Positions 27,150-42,570 of a DNA stretch of 64,000 bases are shown here, piece by piece. The first letter of the stretch is position 1. Each line of letters begins with the position of its first letter. This DNA is from Hyphomicrobiales bacterium (GTDB lineage: Bacteria; Pseudomonadota; Alphaproteobacteria; Rhizobiales; Rhizobiaceae): positions 287,230 to 351,229 of the forward strand of contig UCIV01000003.1 in assembly GCA_900472575.1 (NCBI GenBank), read 5' to 3'. The notes beneath the pieces are model-generated. The model did no database searches. It saw only the letters and a program-made list of their open reading frames with translations, and was not told the origin of the DNA. The translations under genes and the position numbers were made by a program.

Positions 27150-28277
27150 GTGAAGATACGTGCAGCCGTCCTGCGGCAATCGCCTGTCATACCGCCTTTT
27201 GCAATAAGCAGGCCGCTTTCCATAGAAGAACTTGATCTCGATCCGCCTAGGCGTGAAGAGGTGCTGGTGCGCATCGGTGCGGCGGGGCTTTGCCATTCCG
27301 ACCTTTCAGTCATCAATGGCGACCGCCCGCGGCCTATGCCGATGGCGCTTGGCCATGAGGCATCCGGTGTCGTCGAAGCCGTCGGTCCGGGCGTACATGA
27401 TCTGGTGCCGGGCGATCATGTGGTGATGAGTTTCGTACCGAGTTGCGGCCATTGCCTTGCCTGCGCCGAGGGCCGTCCGGCACTTTGTGTGCCGGGGGCT
27501 GAGGCGAATGGCAGGGGTGTGCTGCTATCGGGAGAGCGGCGGCTGATTTGCGATGAGGTTCCTGTCAATCACCACCTCGGCGTATCCGGTTTTGCCACGC
27601 ATGCGGTTATCTCCCGTCACTCGGCAATAAAGATCGATCGTGATTTGCCCCTGGCGGAAGCCGCATTGTTCGGTTGTGCGGTGCTGACGGGAGTGGGGGC
27701 GGTCGTCAATACCTGCAAGATACAGGCAGGTCAGAGCGTTGCCGTGGTCGGTCTCGGCGGCGTCGGACTCGCTGCCGTGCTCGGCGCGCTTGCGAGTGGC
27801 GCGGAGCGGGTGATTGCCGTTGATCTTGATGCGGAAAAACTGGAGGTCGCCCTTAAACTCGGTGCTACGGATGTTTTTCTGGCGGGCGATGTGGATGTAA
27901 TCGAAAAGATTCGCGAGGCAACCGGCGGCGGCGTCGATCATGCGCTTGAGATGGCCGGCTCGACCCGGGCCTTCGATCTCGCATATCGCATTACGCGCCG
28001 GGGAGGGACGACAGCCACGGCCGGTCTTGCCAATCCTGTCAGTCAGTTCGCCATTCCGGCGGTCAGTCTGGTGGCCGAAGAACGGCGAGTGCTTGGTAGC
28101 TATCTTGGTGGATGCGTGCCCTCCCGGGATATACCCCGCTTTATTGCCCTTTACCGACGTGGAAAGCTGCCGGTGGACAGGTTGCTGTCATCAACCGGGC
28201 CGCTGGAGGAGATCAATGAGGCTTTTGACCTACTGCATGAAGGCAAGGTCATCCGCCACGTCATTACCTTTGACTAG
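27150..28277 (+). CDS. Zinc-dependent alcohol dehydrogenase (MDR class III-like)
   Basis: A 375-residue medium-chain dehydrogenase with a GTG start after GGGAGGAG. Catalytic zinc ligands: GLCHSD, GHEASGVVEAVGPGV and a later Cys. The structural-zinc loop is present in FVPSCGHCLACAEGRPALC (four Cys). The NAD site reads VAVVGLGGVGLAAVLGAL. This family oxidises primary alcohols or S-hydroxymethyl thiols. The stop codon TAG lies inside the terminal repeat of the RIME1-like element. Confidence 0.9.
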   Translation: MKIRAAVLRQSPVIPPFAISRPLSIEELDLDPPRREEVLVRIGAAGLCHSDLSVINGDRPRPMPMALGHEASGVVEAVGPGVHDLVPGDHVVMSFVPSCGHCLACAEGRPALCVPGAEANGRGVLLSGERRLICDEVPVNHHLGVSGFATHAVISRHSAIKIDRDLPLAEAALFGCAVLTGVGAVVNTCKIQAGQSVAVVGLGGVGLAAVLGALASGAERVIAVDLDAEKLEVALKLGATDVFLAGDVDVIEKIREATGGGVDHALEMAGSTRAFDLAYRITRRGGTTATAGLANPVSQFAIPAVSLVAEERRVLGSYLGGCVPSRDIPRFIALYRRGKLPVDRLLSSTGPLEEINEAFDLLHEGKVIRHVITFD

Positions 28278-28379
28278 AGCAATTCCAGCAAAAGTGGGAA
28301 CCGGTTTTGCGTCCGGAATTGCGTCAAAACAAAGAGATAGAGCCGTTTCGCGTTTCGGAGAAAGGCGGAAAGGCTCTAG
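28274..28379. repeat. RIME1-like palindromic intergenic element
   Basis: This 106-bp sequence is bounded by inverted ends CTAGAGC and GCTCTAG. It contains the internal motifs AATTCCAGCAAAAGTG, GGTTTTGCGTCCGGAATTG and AAACAAAGAGATAGAGC that I recognise from the Rhizobium-specific intergenic mosaic element RIME1, reported as about 106-109 bp. It can form paired stem-loops and separates two convergent genes, supplying stop codons to both. Confidence 0.8.
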
Positions 28380-28861
28380 ACGCCTTCCGGCCGATCCTTA
28401 GGGTCAAACTGCACGATGGTGATCCAGGTGGCGGTCAGTGCTGGTTTCTTCTCGTTTTCGATCTCGATCGAAACTTCATAGGTGGTCATCAGCATGCCGC
28501 CGCCCCGGAAACGGCAGTCGGACAGGGTAAAGTGGCCACGCACACGTGCGCCGCATTTGACCGGCGACATGAAGCGGACACGATCGAAGCCGTAATTTAT
28601 GCCCATGGTCTGCTCGCGGATCTTTGGCACGGTGCCGAAGTTCATCGCGGAAAGAAGGGACAGCGTGAGAAAGCCGTGTGCGATCGTGCCGCCAAAAGGA
28701 CTTTCGGCCGCCGCCCGCTCTGGGTCCACATGAATAAACTGGTGATCGAGCGTCGCATCGGCGAACTGGTTGATCATCGTCTGATCGACGGTGATCCAGT
28801 CCGAAACGCCGAGTTCCTGGCCCACAAGTCCTGGCACGTCGGCCAGCGAAATCTCACGCAT
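28376..28861 (-). CDS. MaoC family dehydratase (R-specific enoyl hydratase-like)
   Basis: A 161-residue hotdog-fold protein. The catalytic pair is in FADATLDHQFIHVDPERAA (Asp and His), followed by PFGGTIAHGFLTLSLLSAM, a near-perfect MaoC signature. Such enzymes hydrate 2-enoyl-CoA to R-3-hydroxyacyl-CoA and often feed polyhydroxyalkanoate synthesis or fatty-acid oxidation. ATG at 28861 is preferred to a GTG three codons upstream. Its stop codon lies in the end of the RIME1-like element. Confidence 0.9.
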   Translation of the reverse strand: MREISLADVPGLVGQELGVSDWITVDQTMINQFADATLDHQFIHVDPERAAAESPFGGTIAHGFLTLSLLSAMNFGTVPKIREQTMGINYGFDRVRFMSPVKCGARVRGHFTLSDCRFRGGGMLMTTYEVSIEIENEKKPALTATWITIVQFDPKDRPEGV

Positions 28862-28912
28862 GCAACACACCGCTTTGTCGTCGTTTTAAGCTATTGCCCG
28901 TGGGCCGCAACA

Positions 28913-30862
28913 TTACCCTTTCAGGCAGAAGCTGACGGAGCGGGAAGGAAGGAGGTTCGTCCAAGGCTTATCCGAAAGCAGATCCTGCCAGCCGCTGCCG
29001 GGCAGAATAAACTCAACATCTTCATGGCCCCGGTTGAAGAGGATTGCAAGACGAGTCGAGCTGTCCGATGAGCGATCGTCTGTCGCAACGATCATGCCTA
29101 TCAGCCGGTTCTCGGCATTTTCCCAATCGGATACCTGCATGGGAAGGCCAGAGGGGGCCAACCATTCAATGTCGCCGTTTCCGGCGAAGAAATCCGTTTC
29201 GGAAAACACCGAGAATCGCCTGCGGATACCGGCAAGCCATGTCGTATGCCGCACCAGTTCTGTATCCGGCTCCTGCCAGTCCATCCATGTAATCTCGTTA
29301 TCCTGGCAATAGGCATTATTGTTGCCGCGCTGCGAACGACCGGTTTCGTCCCCCATGGTGAGCATGATGGTGCCGCGACTGGCAAACAGCGTGGACAGAA
29401 GTGCGCGGACATCACGACGACGGCGTTCCTGTACTGCAGGATCAGCGGTCAGGCCTTCCGCTCCGTTGTTCCAGGAGTAGTTTTCGTTATGGCCGTCGCG
29501 GCTGTCCTCGCCATTGGCATCGTTATGCTTGTGCTCGTGGGAGACAAGGTCGAACAGGGTGAACCCGTCATGGGCGGCGAGGAAATTGACACTGCGTGTG
29601 CGGCCAGATTTTTCAAAAATGTTCGATGATCCGGCAAGGCGGGTGGCGAGCGCTCCGGTCATCCACTGGTCGCCGCGCCAGTAGCGGCGCATGTCGTCGC
29701 GGGCGCAGTCGTTCCATTCGATGAAGGGCGCGGGGAAATTGCCGAGCTGGTAGCCGCCGGGGCCTATATCCCAGGGTTCGGCGATCACTATACGATCCTT
29801 CAGCAGATCATCGGACAACAGTGCCGTCAGCGTTTCGCCATTCGGATCGAAACCCTCTGCCGTGCGACCCATAACCGGCGCGAGGTCGAAGCGAAAGCCA
29901 TCGACGCCGGCATGCCGAACGAAATGACGCAATGTGTCGACGATCAACTGTCGGACGACCGGATGATCCGCGGCGACCGTGTTGCCGGTGCCGGCGTCGT
30001 TGACCAGCTCGCCCGGATCATTCGGCAGATGGCGGTAATAGGCCAAATTGTCGAGACCGCGCATAGAAAGCGTTGCGCCGTATCGGTCGCTTTCGCCTGT
30101 GTGGTTGAATACGAGATCGAGGATCACGCCAATGCCGGCTGCATGCAGCTTCGTGACGGTTTCACGCAGCTCCACCATGCCACCGGGGCAGAGGCGTGGA
30201 TCGAGCGCCATGAAGGCGACCGGATTATAGCCCCAGCCATTGGTGAGGCCGAGAGGCGGAAGATGGCGCTCGTCGATCCATGCGGTGATCGGCATGAGTT
30301 CGATCGCATCGACACCGATCTGTTTCAAGTGTGCGATAATACTGGGATGGGCGAGGGCTGCGACCGTGCCGCGGATCTCTTCCGGAATATCGGGATGCAG
30401 GATGGTGAAGGGTTTTACCGCGATCTCGTAAACGAAGCCGCCGGGGGGCAGGAGCGGAGCCGAGATTTCGGCTTCGAGGTTTTGCGTGACGATAGCTTGA
30501 GGCACAAGGTTCGTGGTGTCGATCTCATAGGTCGCAAGGTCGTGATCTGCCTGGAAAGGGCGATCGAGTTCTTTGGCATAAGGATCGACGAGCAGTTTTG
30601 CCGGATCGAACCATAGTCCTTTATCCGGATCATAGGGGCCGTAGGCGCGGTAGCCGTAACGCTGGCCTTGTCCAAGGCCTTCGATCGAGACGCGGTGGAC
30701 ATCGTCGGTGCCGCGGAGCATGTCGTGACGAACGGTTTCGCTGCCGCTCTCAGTGTCGAACAGGCATAGCACGATCTTTTCGGCAGACGAGGACCAGACG
30801 CTGAAGTCCACGCCGGTCGGGGTGAGGGTGGCGCCGAGTTTTGGATTTAGTGTCGAGGACAT
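28913..30862 (-). CDS. glgX: Glycogen debranching enzyme GlgX
   Basis: A 649-residue GH13 enzyme with an N-terminal CBM48-like domain (GATLTPTGVDFSVWSSSAEKI) and the amylase barrel. Catalytic motifs include the nucleophile in GVDGFRFDLAPV, the acid in VIAEPWD and the distal His-Asp in NFLAAHDGFTL. GlgX cleaves alpha-1,6 branches left after phosphorylase trimming. It is the last gene of the glycogen cluster on the minus strand, separated from pgm by a palindromic repeat element, so it may be partly uncoupled from the upstream genes. Confidence 0.95.
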   Translation of the reverse strand: MSSTLNPKLGATLTPTGVDFSVWSSSAEKIVLCLFDTESGSETVRHDMLRGTDDVHRVSIEGLGQGQRYGYRAYGPYDPDKGLWFDPAKLLVDPYAKELDRPFQADHDLATYEIDTTNLVPQAIVTQNLEAEISAPLLPPGGFVYEIAVKPFTILHPDIPEEIRGTVAALAHPSIIAHLKQIGVDAIELMPITAWIDERHLPPLGLTNGWGYNPVAFMALDPRLCPGGMVELRETVTKLHAAGIGVILDLVFNHTGESDRYGATLSMRGLDNLAYYRHLPNDPGELVNDAGTGNTVAADHPVVRQLIVDTLRHFVRHAGVDGFRFDLAPVMGRTAEGFDPNGETLTALLSDDLLKDRIVIAEPWDIGPGGYQLGNFPAPFIEWNDCARDDMRRYWRGDQWMTGALATRLAGSSNIFEKSGRTRSVNFLAAHDGFTLFDLVSHEHKHNDANGEDSRDGHNENYSWNNGAEGLTADPAVQERRRRDVRALLSTLFASRGTIMLTMGDETGRSQRGNNNAYCQDNEITWMDWQEPDTELVRHTTWLAGIRRRFSVFSETDFFAGNGDIEWLAPSGLPMQVSDWENAENRLIGMIVATDDRSSDSSTRLAILFNRGHEDVEFILPGSGWQDLLSDKPWTNLLPSRSVSFCLKG

Positions 30863-30866
30863 GTGA

Positions 30867-31043
30867 TACCCCCCTCTGCCCTGCCGGGCATCTCCCCCAC
30901 AAGGGGGGAGATCAGCTGGAGGCGTGATCCCTGTGTTGCTTTAACAAAGAGTGCTGCAATCGATGCGTTGGAGATGGTCGAGGCGTTGCCACGAGTAATA
31001 TCCCCCCTCGTGGGGGAGATGCCCGGCAGGGCAGAGGGGGGTA
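30867..31043. repeat. Large inverted-repeat intergenic element between pgm and glgX
   Basis: Arms of about 44 bases (30867-30911 and 30999-31043) are inverted copies, with shared sequences CTCTGCCCTGCCGGGCATCT and its complement, and terminal ends TACCCCCC/GGGGGGTA. The loop is about 90 bases. I recall similar palindromes with CTGCCGGGCATCTCCCC in many rhizobial intergenic regions, suggesting a dispersed element. It ends a few bases before the glgX ATG and therefore lies in its leader. Confidence 0.75.
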
Positions 31044-31081
31044 AATTCATCTGCGATCTCCGGGCTTTTATGGTCAGGCTC

Positions 31082-34169
<3,088 letters not shown>

Positions 34170-34170
<1 letters not shown>

Positions 34171-35435
34171 CACAAATCCAACTTGTCGATCATCTTCTGG
34201 GTTATCAGGCAGATACCGCTTTCGGTGCGACGGAAGCGCTTCGCATCGAGTTCCGGATCCTCGCCGACAACCAGTCCCTCGGGGATGGTTACACCATGGT
34301 CGATGACAACATCACGAAGCTGGGCGCGGCGACCGATCCTGACATTCGGCAGCACGACCGCGCCTTCTAGCTTCGAATAGGAATTGGCGCGAACGCCGGT
34401 GAAGAGCAGGCTCTTGTTGAGCGATGAGCCGGAGATGATGCAGTCGCCGGAAATGACCGAGGACGTTGCCGAACCGCGGCGATTTTCGTCGTCATGGACG
34501 AATTTCGCCGGTGCGGTGAGTTCCGCATAGGTCCAGATCGGCCAGGATTTGTCGTAAAGGTCAAGGCCGGGAACGATTTCGGTCAGGTCGATATTGGCCT
34601 GCCAATAGGCATCGATCGTGCCGGCATCACGCCAATAGGGTTCGCGCTCGTAGTCGGAGCGGACGCAGCTGTCGGCGAAACGATGGGCGACGGCCTTACC
34701 GTGTTCGACGATATAGGGAATGATGTCCTTGCCGAAGTCACGGCTGGAGCCGGCAACCTCCGCATCACGCTTCAGGGCGTCGATCAGGAACTTGGTGTGG
34801 AAGACGTAGATGCCCATCGAGGCGAGCGCAAAATCCGGCTTGCCGGGAATGCCTGGCGGATCGGCCGGCTTCTCGACGAAATCGATGATCTCGTCCTTCT
34901 CGTTGACATGCATGACACCGAAGCCGGTTGCTTCCATGCGCGGCACTTCCAGGCAGCCGACCGTGACGTCGGCACCGGAATTGACGTGCTGCTGCAGCAT
35001 CAGTTCGTAGTCCATCTTGTAGACATGGTCGCCGGCGAGGATGACCATGTATTCGGTCGCATAACCCTCGATGATATCGATGTTCTGGTATACGGCGTCG
35101 GCCGTGCCTTCATACCATTGCGTTTCCGAGACGCGCTGGGAGGCAGGCAGGATGTCGAAGCTCTCGTTGCGCTCGGGGCGGAAGAAGTTCCAGCCGCGCT
35201 GCATGTGGCGGATCAGCGAGTGGGCCTTGTACTGGGTGGCGACACCGATGCGGCGGATGCCTGAATTCAGCGCGTTGGAGAGAGCGAAATCGATGATGCG
35301 GGCCTTGCCGCCGAAATAGACGGCGGGCTTGGCGCGCCGATCTGTCAGTTCCTTGAGGCGGCTGCCACGTCCGCCGGCCAGAACATAGGCCATGGCGTCG
35401 CGAGACAGAGGCTGGACACGTTGCTTGTCGTTCAT
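34170..35435 (-). CDS. glgC: Glucose-1-phosphate adenylyltransferase
   Basis: A 421-residue ADP-glucose pyrophosphorylase. The ATP loop [28 protein letters not shown] lies at the N-terminus (about residues 11-38), the sugar-phosphate loop includes [20 protein letters not shown], and the C-terminal left-handed beta-helix contains [14 protein letters not shown]. It makes ADP-glucose, the committed step, and is normally allosterically controlled by fructose-6-phosphate or pyruvate. AGGGGAGGAG precedes its ATG. Confidence 0.96.
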
Positions 35436-35447
35436 TGTTCTCCTCCC

Positions 35448-37663
<2,216 letters not shown>

Positions 37664-37664
<1 letters not shown>

Positions 37665-40126
37665 CAGGCTCTCCAGATTTCCGACGCGTACTGGCGGATT
37701 GTGCGGTCCGAGGAGAACCATCCCATCCGGGCGGTATTGCGAATTGTCTTTGAATACCAGGATTTAGGGTCTGACCAGATTTGGTCAACCGTGCGCTGTG
37801 CCGCAGCATAGGCATCGAAGTCGGCGGCGACCATGAACCAGTCATGGTTATAGATGCCGTCGATGAGTTCCTGGAAGCGCGAACGGTCGTCCGGGGAGAA
37901 GACGCCGGAAGCGATGGCGTTCAAGGCCTGCACCAGTTCGGGCGATTGCTCGATCACGGCACGAGGATTGTGCCCTTCCGAGCGCACCTTCGCCACTTCG
38001 TCGGCGGTCAGGCCGAAGATGACGATATTGTCGTCGCCGACATGTTCGCGCATTTCGACATTCGCGCCGTCGAGTGTGCCGATCGTCAGCGCGCCGTTCA
38101 GGGCAAATTTCATGTTGCCGGTGCCGGACGCTTCCATCCCGGCGGTCGAAATCTGCTCTGAAAGGTCGGCGGCGGGCACGATCGTTTCCGCCAGCGAGAC
38201 ATTGTAATTCGGCACGAAGACGACCTTGAGCAGGCCGCGCACCGAAGGGTCGTTATTGATCACACGGGCAACGTCGTTGGCCAGCTTGATGATAAGCTTG
38301 GCGTTGTGATAGCTCGGCGCCGCTTTGCCGGCGAAGAGTTTGACCCGCGGCACCCAGTCCAGTTCCGGATGGGAGCGGATCTGGTCATAAAGCGCGACGG
38401 CTTCGATGATGTTCAGAAGCTGGCGCTTGTATTCGTGGATGCGCTTGATCTGGATGTCGAACAGTGCCGACGGATCGAGCCTGATGCCCATGCGGCTGCC
38501 GACGAGGTTGGTGAGCGTCGCCTTGTTGGCCCGTTTGACCGCAGCAAACTTCTCCTGGAAGCTGGCATCGTCGGCGAACTTGTCGAGTTCGACCAGCGCT
38601 TCGGTATCGTCGAGGAACTTGTCGCCGATCGCATCGCGGATCAGCGAGGTGAGGCCGGGATTGCACTGCATCAGCCAGCGGCGAGGGGTGATGCCGTTGG
38701 TCTTGTTGTTGATGCGGGTCGGGTAAAGTGTGTGCAGGTCGGCAAAGACGGTGACCTTCATCAGGTCGGTATGCAGCGCCGAGACGCCGTTGATCGAATG
38801 GGAGCCGACAAAGGCGAGGTTGCCCATGCGCACCCGCCGTTCGCCGCCTTCGTCGATCAGCGAAATGGCGCGGACCTGCGTGTCGGAGAACCGCTTTTCC
38901 TTGCGGGCTTCGAGCAGGATCTTGGCGTTGATCGCGTAGACGATCTGCATGTGGCGCGGCAGAAGGCGCTCGAAGAGCGGCACCGGCCAGGTTTCCAGAG
39001 CTTCGGGCAGAAGGGTGTGGTTGGTGTAGGAGAAGGTCTGCCTGACGATTTCCCAGGAGACATCGAAATCCATGCCGTGGATGTCGACGAGAAGTCGCAT
39101 CAGCTCACCGATCGAGACGGCCGGATGCGTGTCGTTCAGCTGGATCGAAACCTTCTCGTGCAGGTTAGTGAAATCCGGATATTGCTGCAGGTGGCGGCGC
39201 AGAATGTCCTGCAGCGATGCCGACGAGAAGAAGAATTCCTGGCGTAGGCGCAGTTCCTGCCCGGCCGGGTTTGCGTCGGCGGGATAGAGGACGCGGGTGA
39301 GCGATTCCGCCTTGTTGCTCTCGCGCAGCGCGCCGATATGGTCGCCGGCATTAAAGGCATCGAGCAGGATCGGGTCGATTGGCTGGGCCGACCAGAGGCG
39401 CAAGGTATTGACGCGATTACCGCGCCAGCCGACGATTGGCGTATCATAGGCCATGGCGATGACCCGTTCGGCCGGCTTCCACACGTAACGAGGCAAATCC
39501 TCGTAGCCGCCGATGGTTTCCACCGATCCACCGAAGCCGATTTCGTAGGAGCTCTCGCGGCGTTCAAACTCCCAGGGGTTGCCGTGGGCAAGCCAGGTTT
39601 CGGGCAACTCGACCTGCCAGCCGTCGGCCATCTGCTGACGAAACAGGCCATGGATATAACGGATGCCGTAGCCATAGGCCGGGATATCGACCGTTGCCAT
39701 ACTCTCCATGAAACAGGCAGCAAGGCGGCCAAGGCCACCATTGCCGAGTGCGGCGTCCGGTTCCAGACCGGCAATCACCGACACGTCGACACCGAGAGAG
39801 GACAGCGCGTCGCGAATTTCCTGCATCAGGCCGAGATTGCTGACGGCATCGCGCATCAGGCGGCCGATCAGGAATTCCAGCGATAGGTAGTAGACGCGCT
39901 TCTGGCCTGTCCGGTAGGCCTGGCGCGTACTCTCCATCCATCTGTCGATAATTCTGTCCCGGACAACCAATATGGTTGCCGTCAGCCAGTCATGCGGCCT
40001 GGCCACCTTGGCGTCCTTGCCGATGCGGTAGGTCAGGCGCTCAATGATTTCTTCCGCCATGATTTCAGGGCGGGACGAGCGCGGGGCGGGATAGGGAATT
40101 TCGATGGGGGGAGTTGTGTTGTTCAT
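37664..40126 (-). CDS. glgP: Glycogen/starch/alpha-glucan phosphorylase
   Basis: An 820-residue GT35 phosphorylase. Recognisable parts are GNGGLGRLAACFMESMATVD, then VQLNDTHPAVSIGELMR, IFVPNYNVSLAE-type phosphate contacts, and the pyridoxal-phosphate lysine in EASGTGNMKFALNGALTIGT. It releases glucose-1-phosphate from glycogen. It is the first gene of the minus-strand cluster glgP-B-C-A-pgm-glgX, so one operon contains both synthesis and breakdown. Confidence 0.96.
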
Positions 40127-40287
40127 ATAGTCGCCAATTGTTCTCGGTTGAGCGGGTGGAGGAATGTCCGATTCAGTCGATATGGCAGAATGTTACCGGC
40201 ACAGTTATGCATCGTTGTGAACGGCATGCAACGGCGGAATTGAAGATGGTTGCCGGAGGGTGACTGGAGCCCCTTGCGGTAGAACGC

Positions 40288-40314
40288 AAAAAGCCCCGCA
40301 AGGGGCGGGGCTTT
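40288..40314 (-). terminator. Terminator after the TadG-like gene
   Basis: AAAGCCCCGC (40290-40299) pairs with GCGGGGCTTT (40305-40314). Read on the minus strand the stem is followed by TTTTT, so it ends the TadG-like gene just before the glycogen operon promoter. Confidence 0.8.
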
Positions 40315-40367
40315 GACTGAATTCTGATTGTGTCCAAATTTTCAATCGGCTCGCGGAGCGCGACTAA

Positions 40368-41537
40368 TCATTGCGTGAGCAGTGTCTTGCTGGCGCTCGC
40401 TTCTTCACCAATCGCCTTGAAGGCGTTCAGCAGGTCGGACATGCTTTCTGCAGCATAATAGTAGCCCGCACCGCTTGAGCATTTATTGAGAAGGTTTTGG
40501 CCTCCCGTCGGCGCCATGAACGCGATCGAATAGATCTTGATTCCAGCAGCCTTGGCTGCTGTGCAAATCTGCAGGGTGTAGGTGTCGGAAGAAGAGTTGT
40601 TGTTTGAGCCGTCGGTCATGAAGACTATGTATTTTGTCAGCTTCGAGTTCCCAGCTGTGGTCTGAATTTTGGTTTCAGATCCACTGCCGGTTGTTGTGAG
40701 GTCCTCATACGCCTTTTTCATGGGAGCATATGACTCGGTGTTGCCGCCGGCAGACATCGTATTGATGACGTCGTTTCTGGTCTTGGTCGTTCCCCAAGCG
40801 AAGACACTCGAGTCCTGAATGGAGCCACTCCAGGCAATTGCATTCGTGCGGACGTATTTTGACTTGGGGTCCGCCTTGTCGAGCTGATCCAAGAGCAAGT
40901 TCGAAGCGGTTTTGAGGGCTTCGATCTTTTTCACGTAGCAGGTAGCATTGTTTGAAACGAGTTTGCCGTTCGTGTTGTACTCGCTGCAGTTCTTCGCTGG
41001 CTGCACCTTTTCATTCGTGTTTGCCAGCATCGAGCCGGATTCGTCCAGCACAAGCGTCATGGACAATGCGCTTTTTGTCTCGCTGATACCGCTTGTCGTC
41101 GAACTGGTGGCACCGATCGGCGTCGAATACCGGCCGAAGACCGACATGAAAGGCGTCAATTTAAGCGTATAACCTGCTGCGATATTGATATCGTAGCGTT
41201 TCCCATCGGACGTTGCTGTCGTCGTGATCGTCGTTGTCACCGACTTTGCGATGTCGTTTGCGACTTCGGATGTTACAGAGTTGGCCATCTGACCTTTGAT
41301 GAAATCCAAAGCCAGTTTTTTGGCTCCTTCTTCCGTGGCCGATTCATTCTGAGCAAGATAGGTGGCTACTGCGAGTGATGCCGCATCGCTTGCTTCCTGC
41401 AGATCACGCTTTGAAAGCAGCATGTTTGAAACGTCTACCGCTAGCCCTGCTGCGCCCACCAGTACCGGCAGCACGATTGCGGTTATGATGCCGAAGTTGC
41501 CGCTCCGATCAGCTGACAGTCGCTTAAGCATGGACAT
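40368..41537 (-). CDS. TadG-like protein: Tad/pilus N-terminal domain with von Willebrand A domain
   Basis: A 389-residue protein. The N-terminus (RLSADRSGNFGIITAIVLPV, then LVGAAGLAVDVSNMLL) is the TadE/TadG-type membrane anchor of the Flp pilus system, followed by a vWA domain with an intact MIDAS: DESGS in LVLDESGSM (about residue 165) and TDGS in VFMTDGSNNN. No pilin, TadA or RcpA gene is adjacent, so it is an orphan. The vWA part suggests adhesion or assembly. Start at MSMLKRL, with a GGGGCGA site; a TTG 12 codons upstream is weaker. Confidence 0.82.
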   Translation of the reverse strand: MSMLKRLSADRSGNFGIITAIVLPVLVGAAGLAVDVSNMLLSKRDLQEASDAASLAVATYLAQNESATEEGAKKLALDFIKGQMANSVTSEVANDIAKSVTTTITTTATSDGKRYDINIAAGYTLKLTPFMSVFGRYSTPIGATSSTTSGISETKSALSMTLVLDESGSMLANTNEKVQPAKNCSEYNTNGKLVSNNATCYVKKIEALKTASNLLLDQLDKADPKSKYVRTNAIAWSGSIQDSSVFAWGTTKTRNDVINTMSAGGNTESYAPMKKAYEDLTTTGSGSETKIQTTAGNSKLTKYIVFMTDGSNNNSSSDTYTLQICTAAKAAGIKIYSIAFMAPTGGQNLLNKCSSGAGYYYAAESMSDLLNAFKAIGEEASASKTLLTQ

Positions 41538-41670
41538 GGTTTGGTCGCCCCGATCTATGTTTGCGCCATACAAACACTAGCGGCCCTTAATTACTGAGGA
41601 AGTCGCATAGAATTGCGTAAGGAAAACTCTCGCATTTTAGTGATCAGCCAGAATCAGCACCAAAACGGGT

Positions 41671-42549
41671 CTATTTGACCGGAATTACGTCAACGGCCTG
41701 ATCGGCCTTCTGATTTCCGTAACCTTTAAGCACTCCGATGACCGGTGCGACATCGGAATAATCACGTCCGTAACCGACGACGATGTGATCGCTGCCGGCT
41801 GGAATATTGTTGGTCGGGTCGAGTTCGACATAGCCCAGTGCATCGCCGCACCAGACGCGTACCCAGGCATGCATGGCGTCGGCCCCTTCAAGCCGTTCCT
41901 TGCCTGGCGGCGGGATGGTACGCAGGAAGCCGGAGACGTACCCGGCCGGTATGCCGAGGCTGCGCAACGCAACGATCATCACATGGGAGAAATCCTGGCA
42001 GACGCCGCGTTTCAGCTTGAAGGCTTGCTTCGGCGTGGTGTCGACCGTCGTTGCCTCGGCATCGTATTTGAAATCCTTATGGATGCGGGTGCAGAGTGCG
42101 GCGGCGATCTCGCGCACTGTCTGGCCCGGCTTCACCGCTTCGCGCGCGTAAGCCGCAATCGCCGGTTCCTCCGGCAGTCTGGGGCTGGAGCCCGTGAAAT
42201 GATGCGGCGAGGACGGGTCGACGGACCAGACTTCGGCCAGTTCCGTGCGCAATACGTCGAGCGTAGGGGAAAGATCCGCCTGCATGGTCGGCGCCTCGAC
42301 CATGACACGGGCCTGCATGCGGATGTCCAGTCGGTCATGTGGGGCACGGACTAGAACCGATGTCGCCTGCTGGCCGAAGAAATCGATGAAGGTGACCCTT
42401 TCGTCGGTTGCCGGCGAGACGGTGACCGAGCCTGCGATCAGGCGCTGGCGATCTGGCAGCGACAGCGGCAGAAGCCGGATGACATGGCGAGCACCGGAGG
42501 CCGGCACATCATAGGCATAACCCATGTGGAGAGAGAGGTCGTAGAGCAT
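41671..42549 (-). CDS. Transglutaminase-like family protein
   Basis: A 292-residue protein with a beta-sandwich N-terminal domain (MLYDLSLHMGYAYDVPASGA) and a cysteine-protease-like transglutaminase core. The catalytic triad is visible: Cys in KRGVCQDFSHVMI, His in ADAMHAWVRVWC and Asp in YVELDPTNNIP. Such proteins may be peptidases or isopeptide-forming enzymes. It ends a three-gene cluster with an ATP-grasp/alpha-E fusion and a second, larger transglutaminase. Confidence 0.88.
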   Translation of the reverse strand: MLYDLSLHMGYAYDVPASGARHVIRLLPLSLPDRQRLIAGSVTVSPATDERVTFIDFFGQQATSVLVRAPHDRLDIRMQARVMVEAPTMQADLSPTLDVLRTELAEVWSVDPSSPHHFTGSSPRLPEEPAIAAYAREAVKPGQTVREIAAALCTRIHKDFKYDAEATTVDTTPKQAFKLKRGVCQDFSHVMIVALRSLGIPAGYVSGFLRTIPPPGKERLEGADAMHAWVRVWCGDALGYVELDPTNNIPAGSDHIVVGYGRDYSDVAPVIGVLKGYGNQKADQAVDVIPVK

Positions 42550-42570
42550 TCGTCGTTCCTCCCCTTCAAC

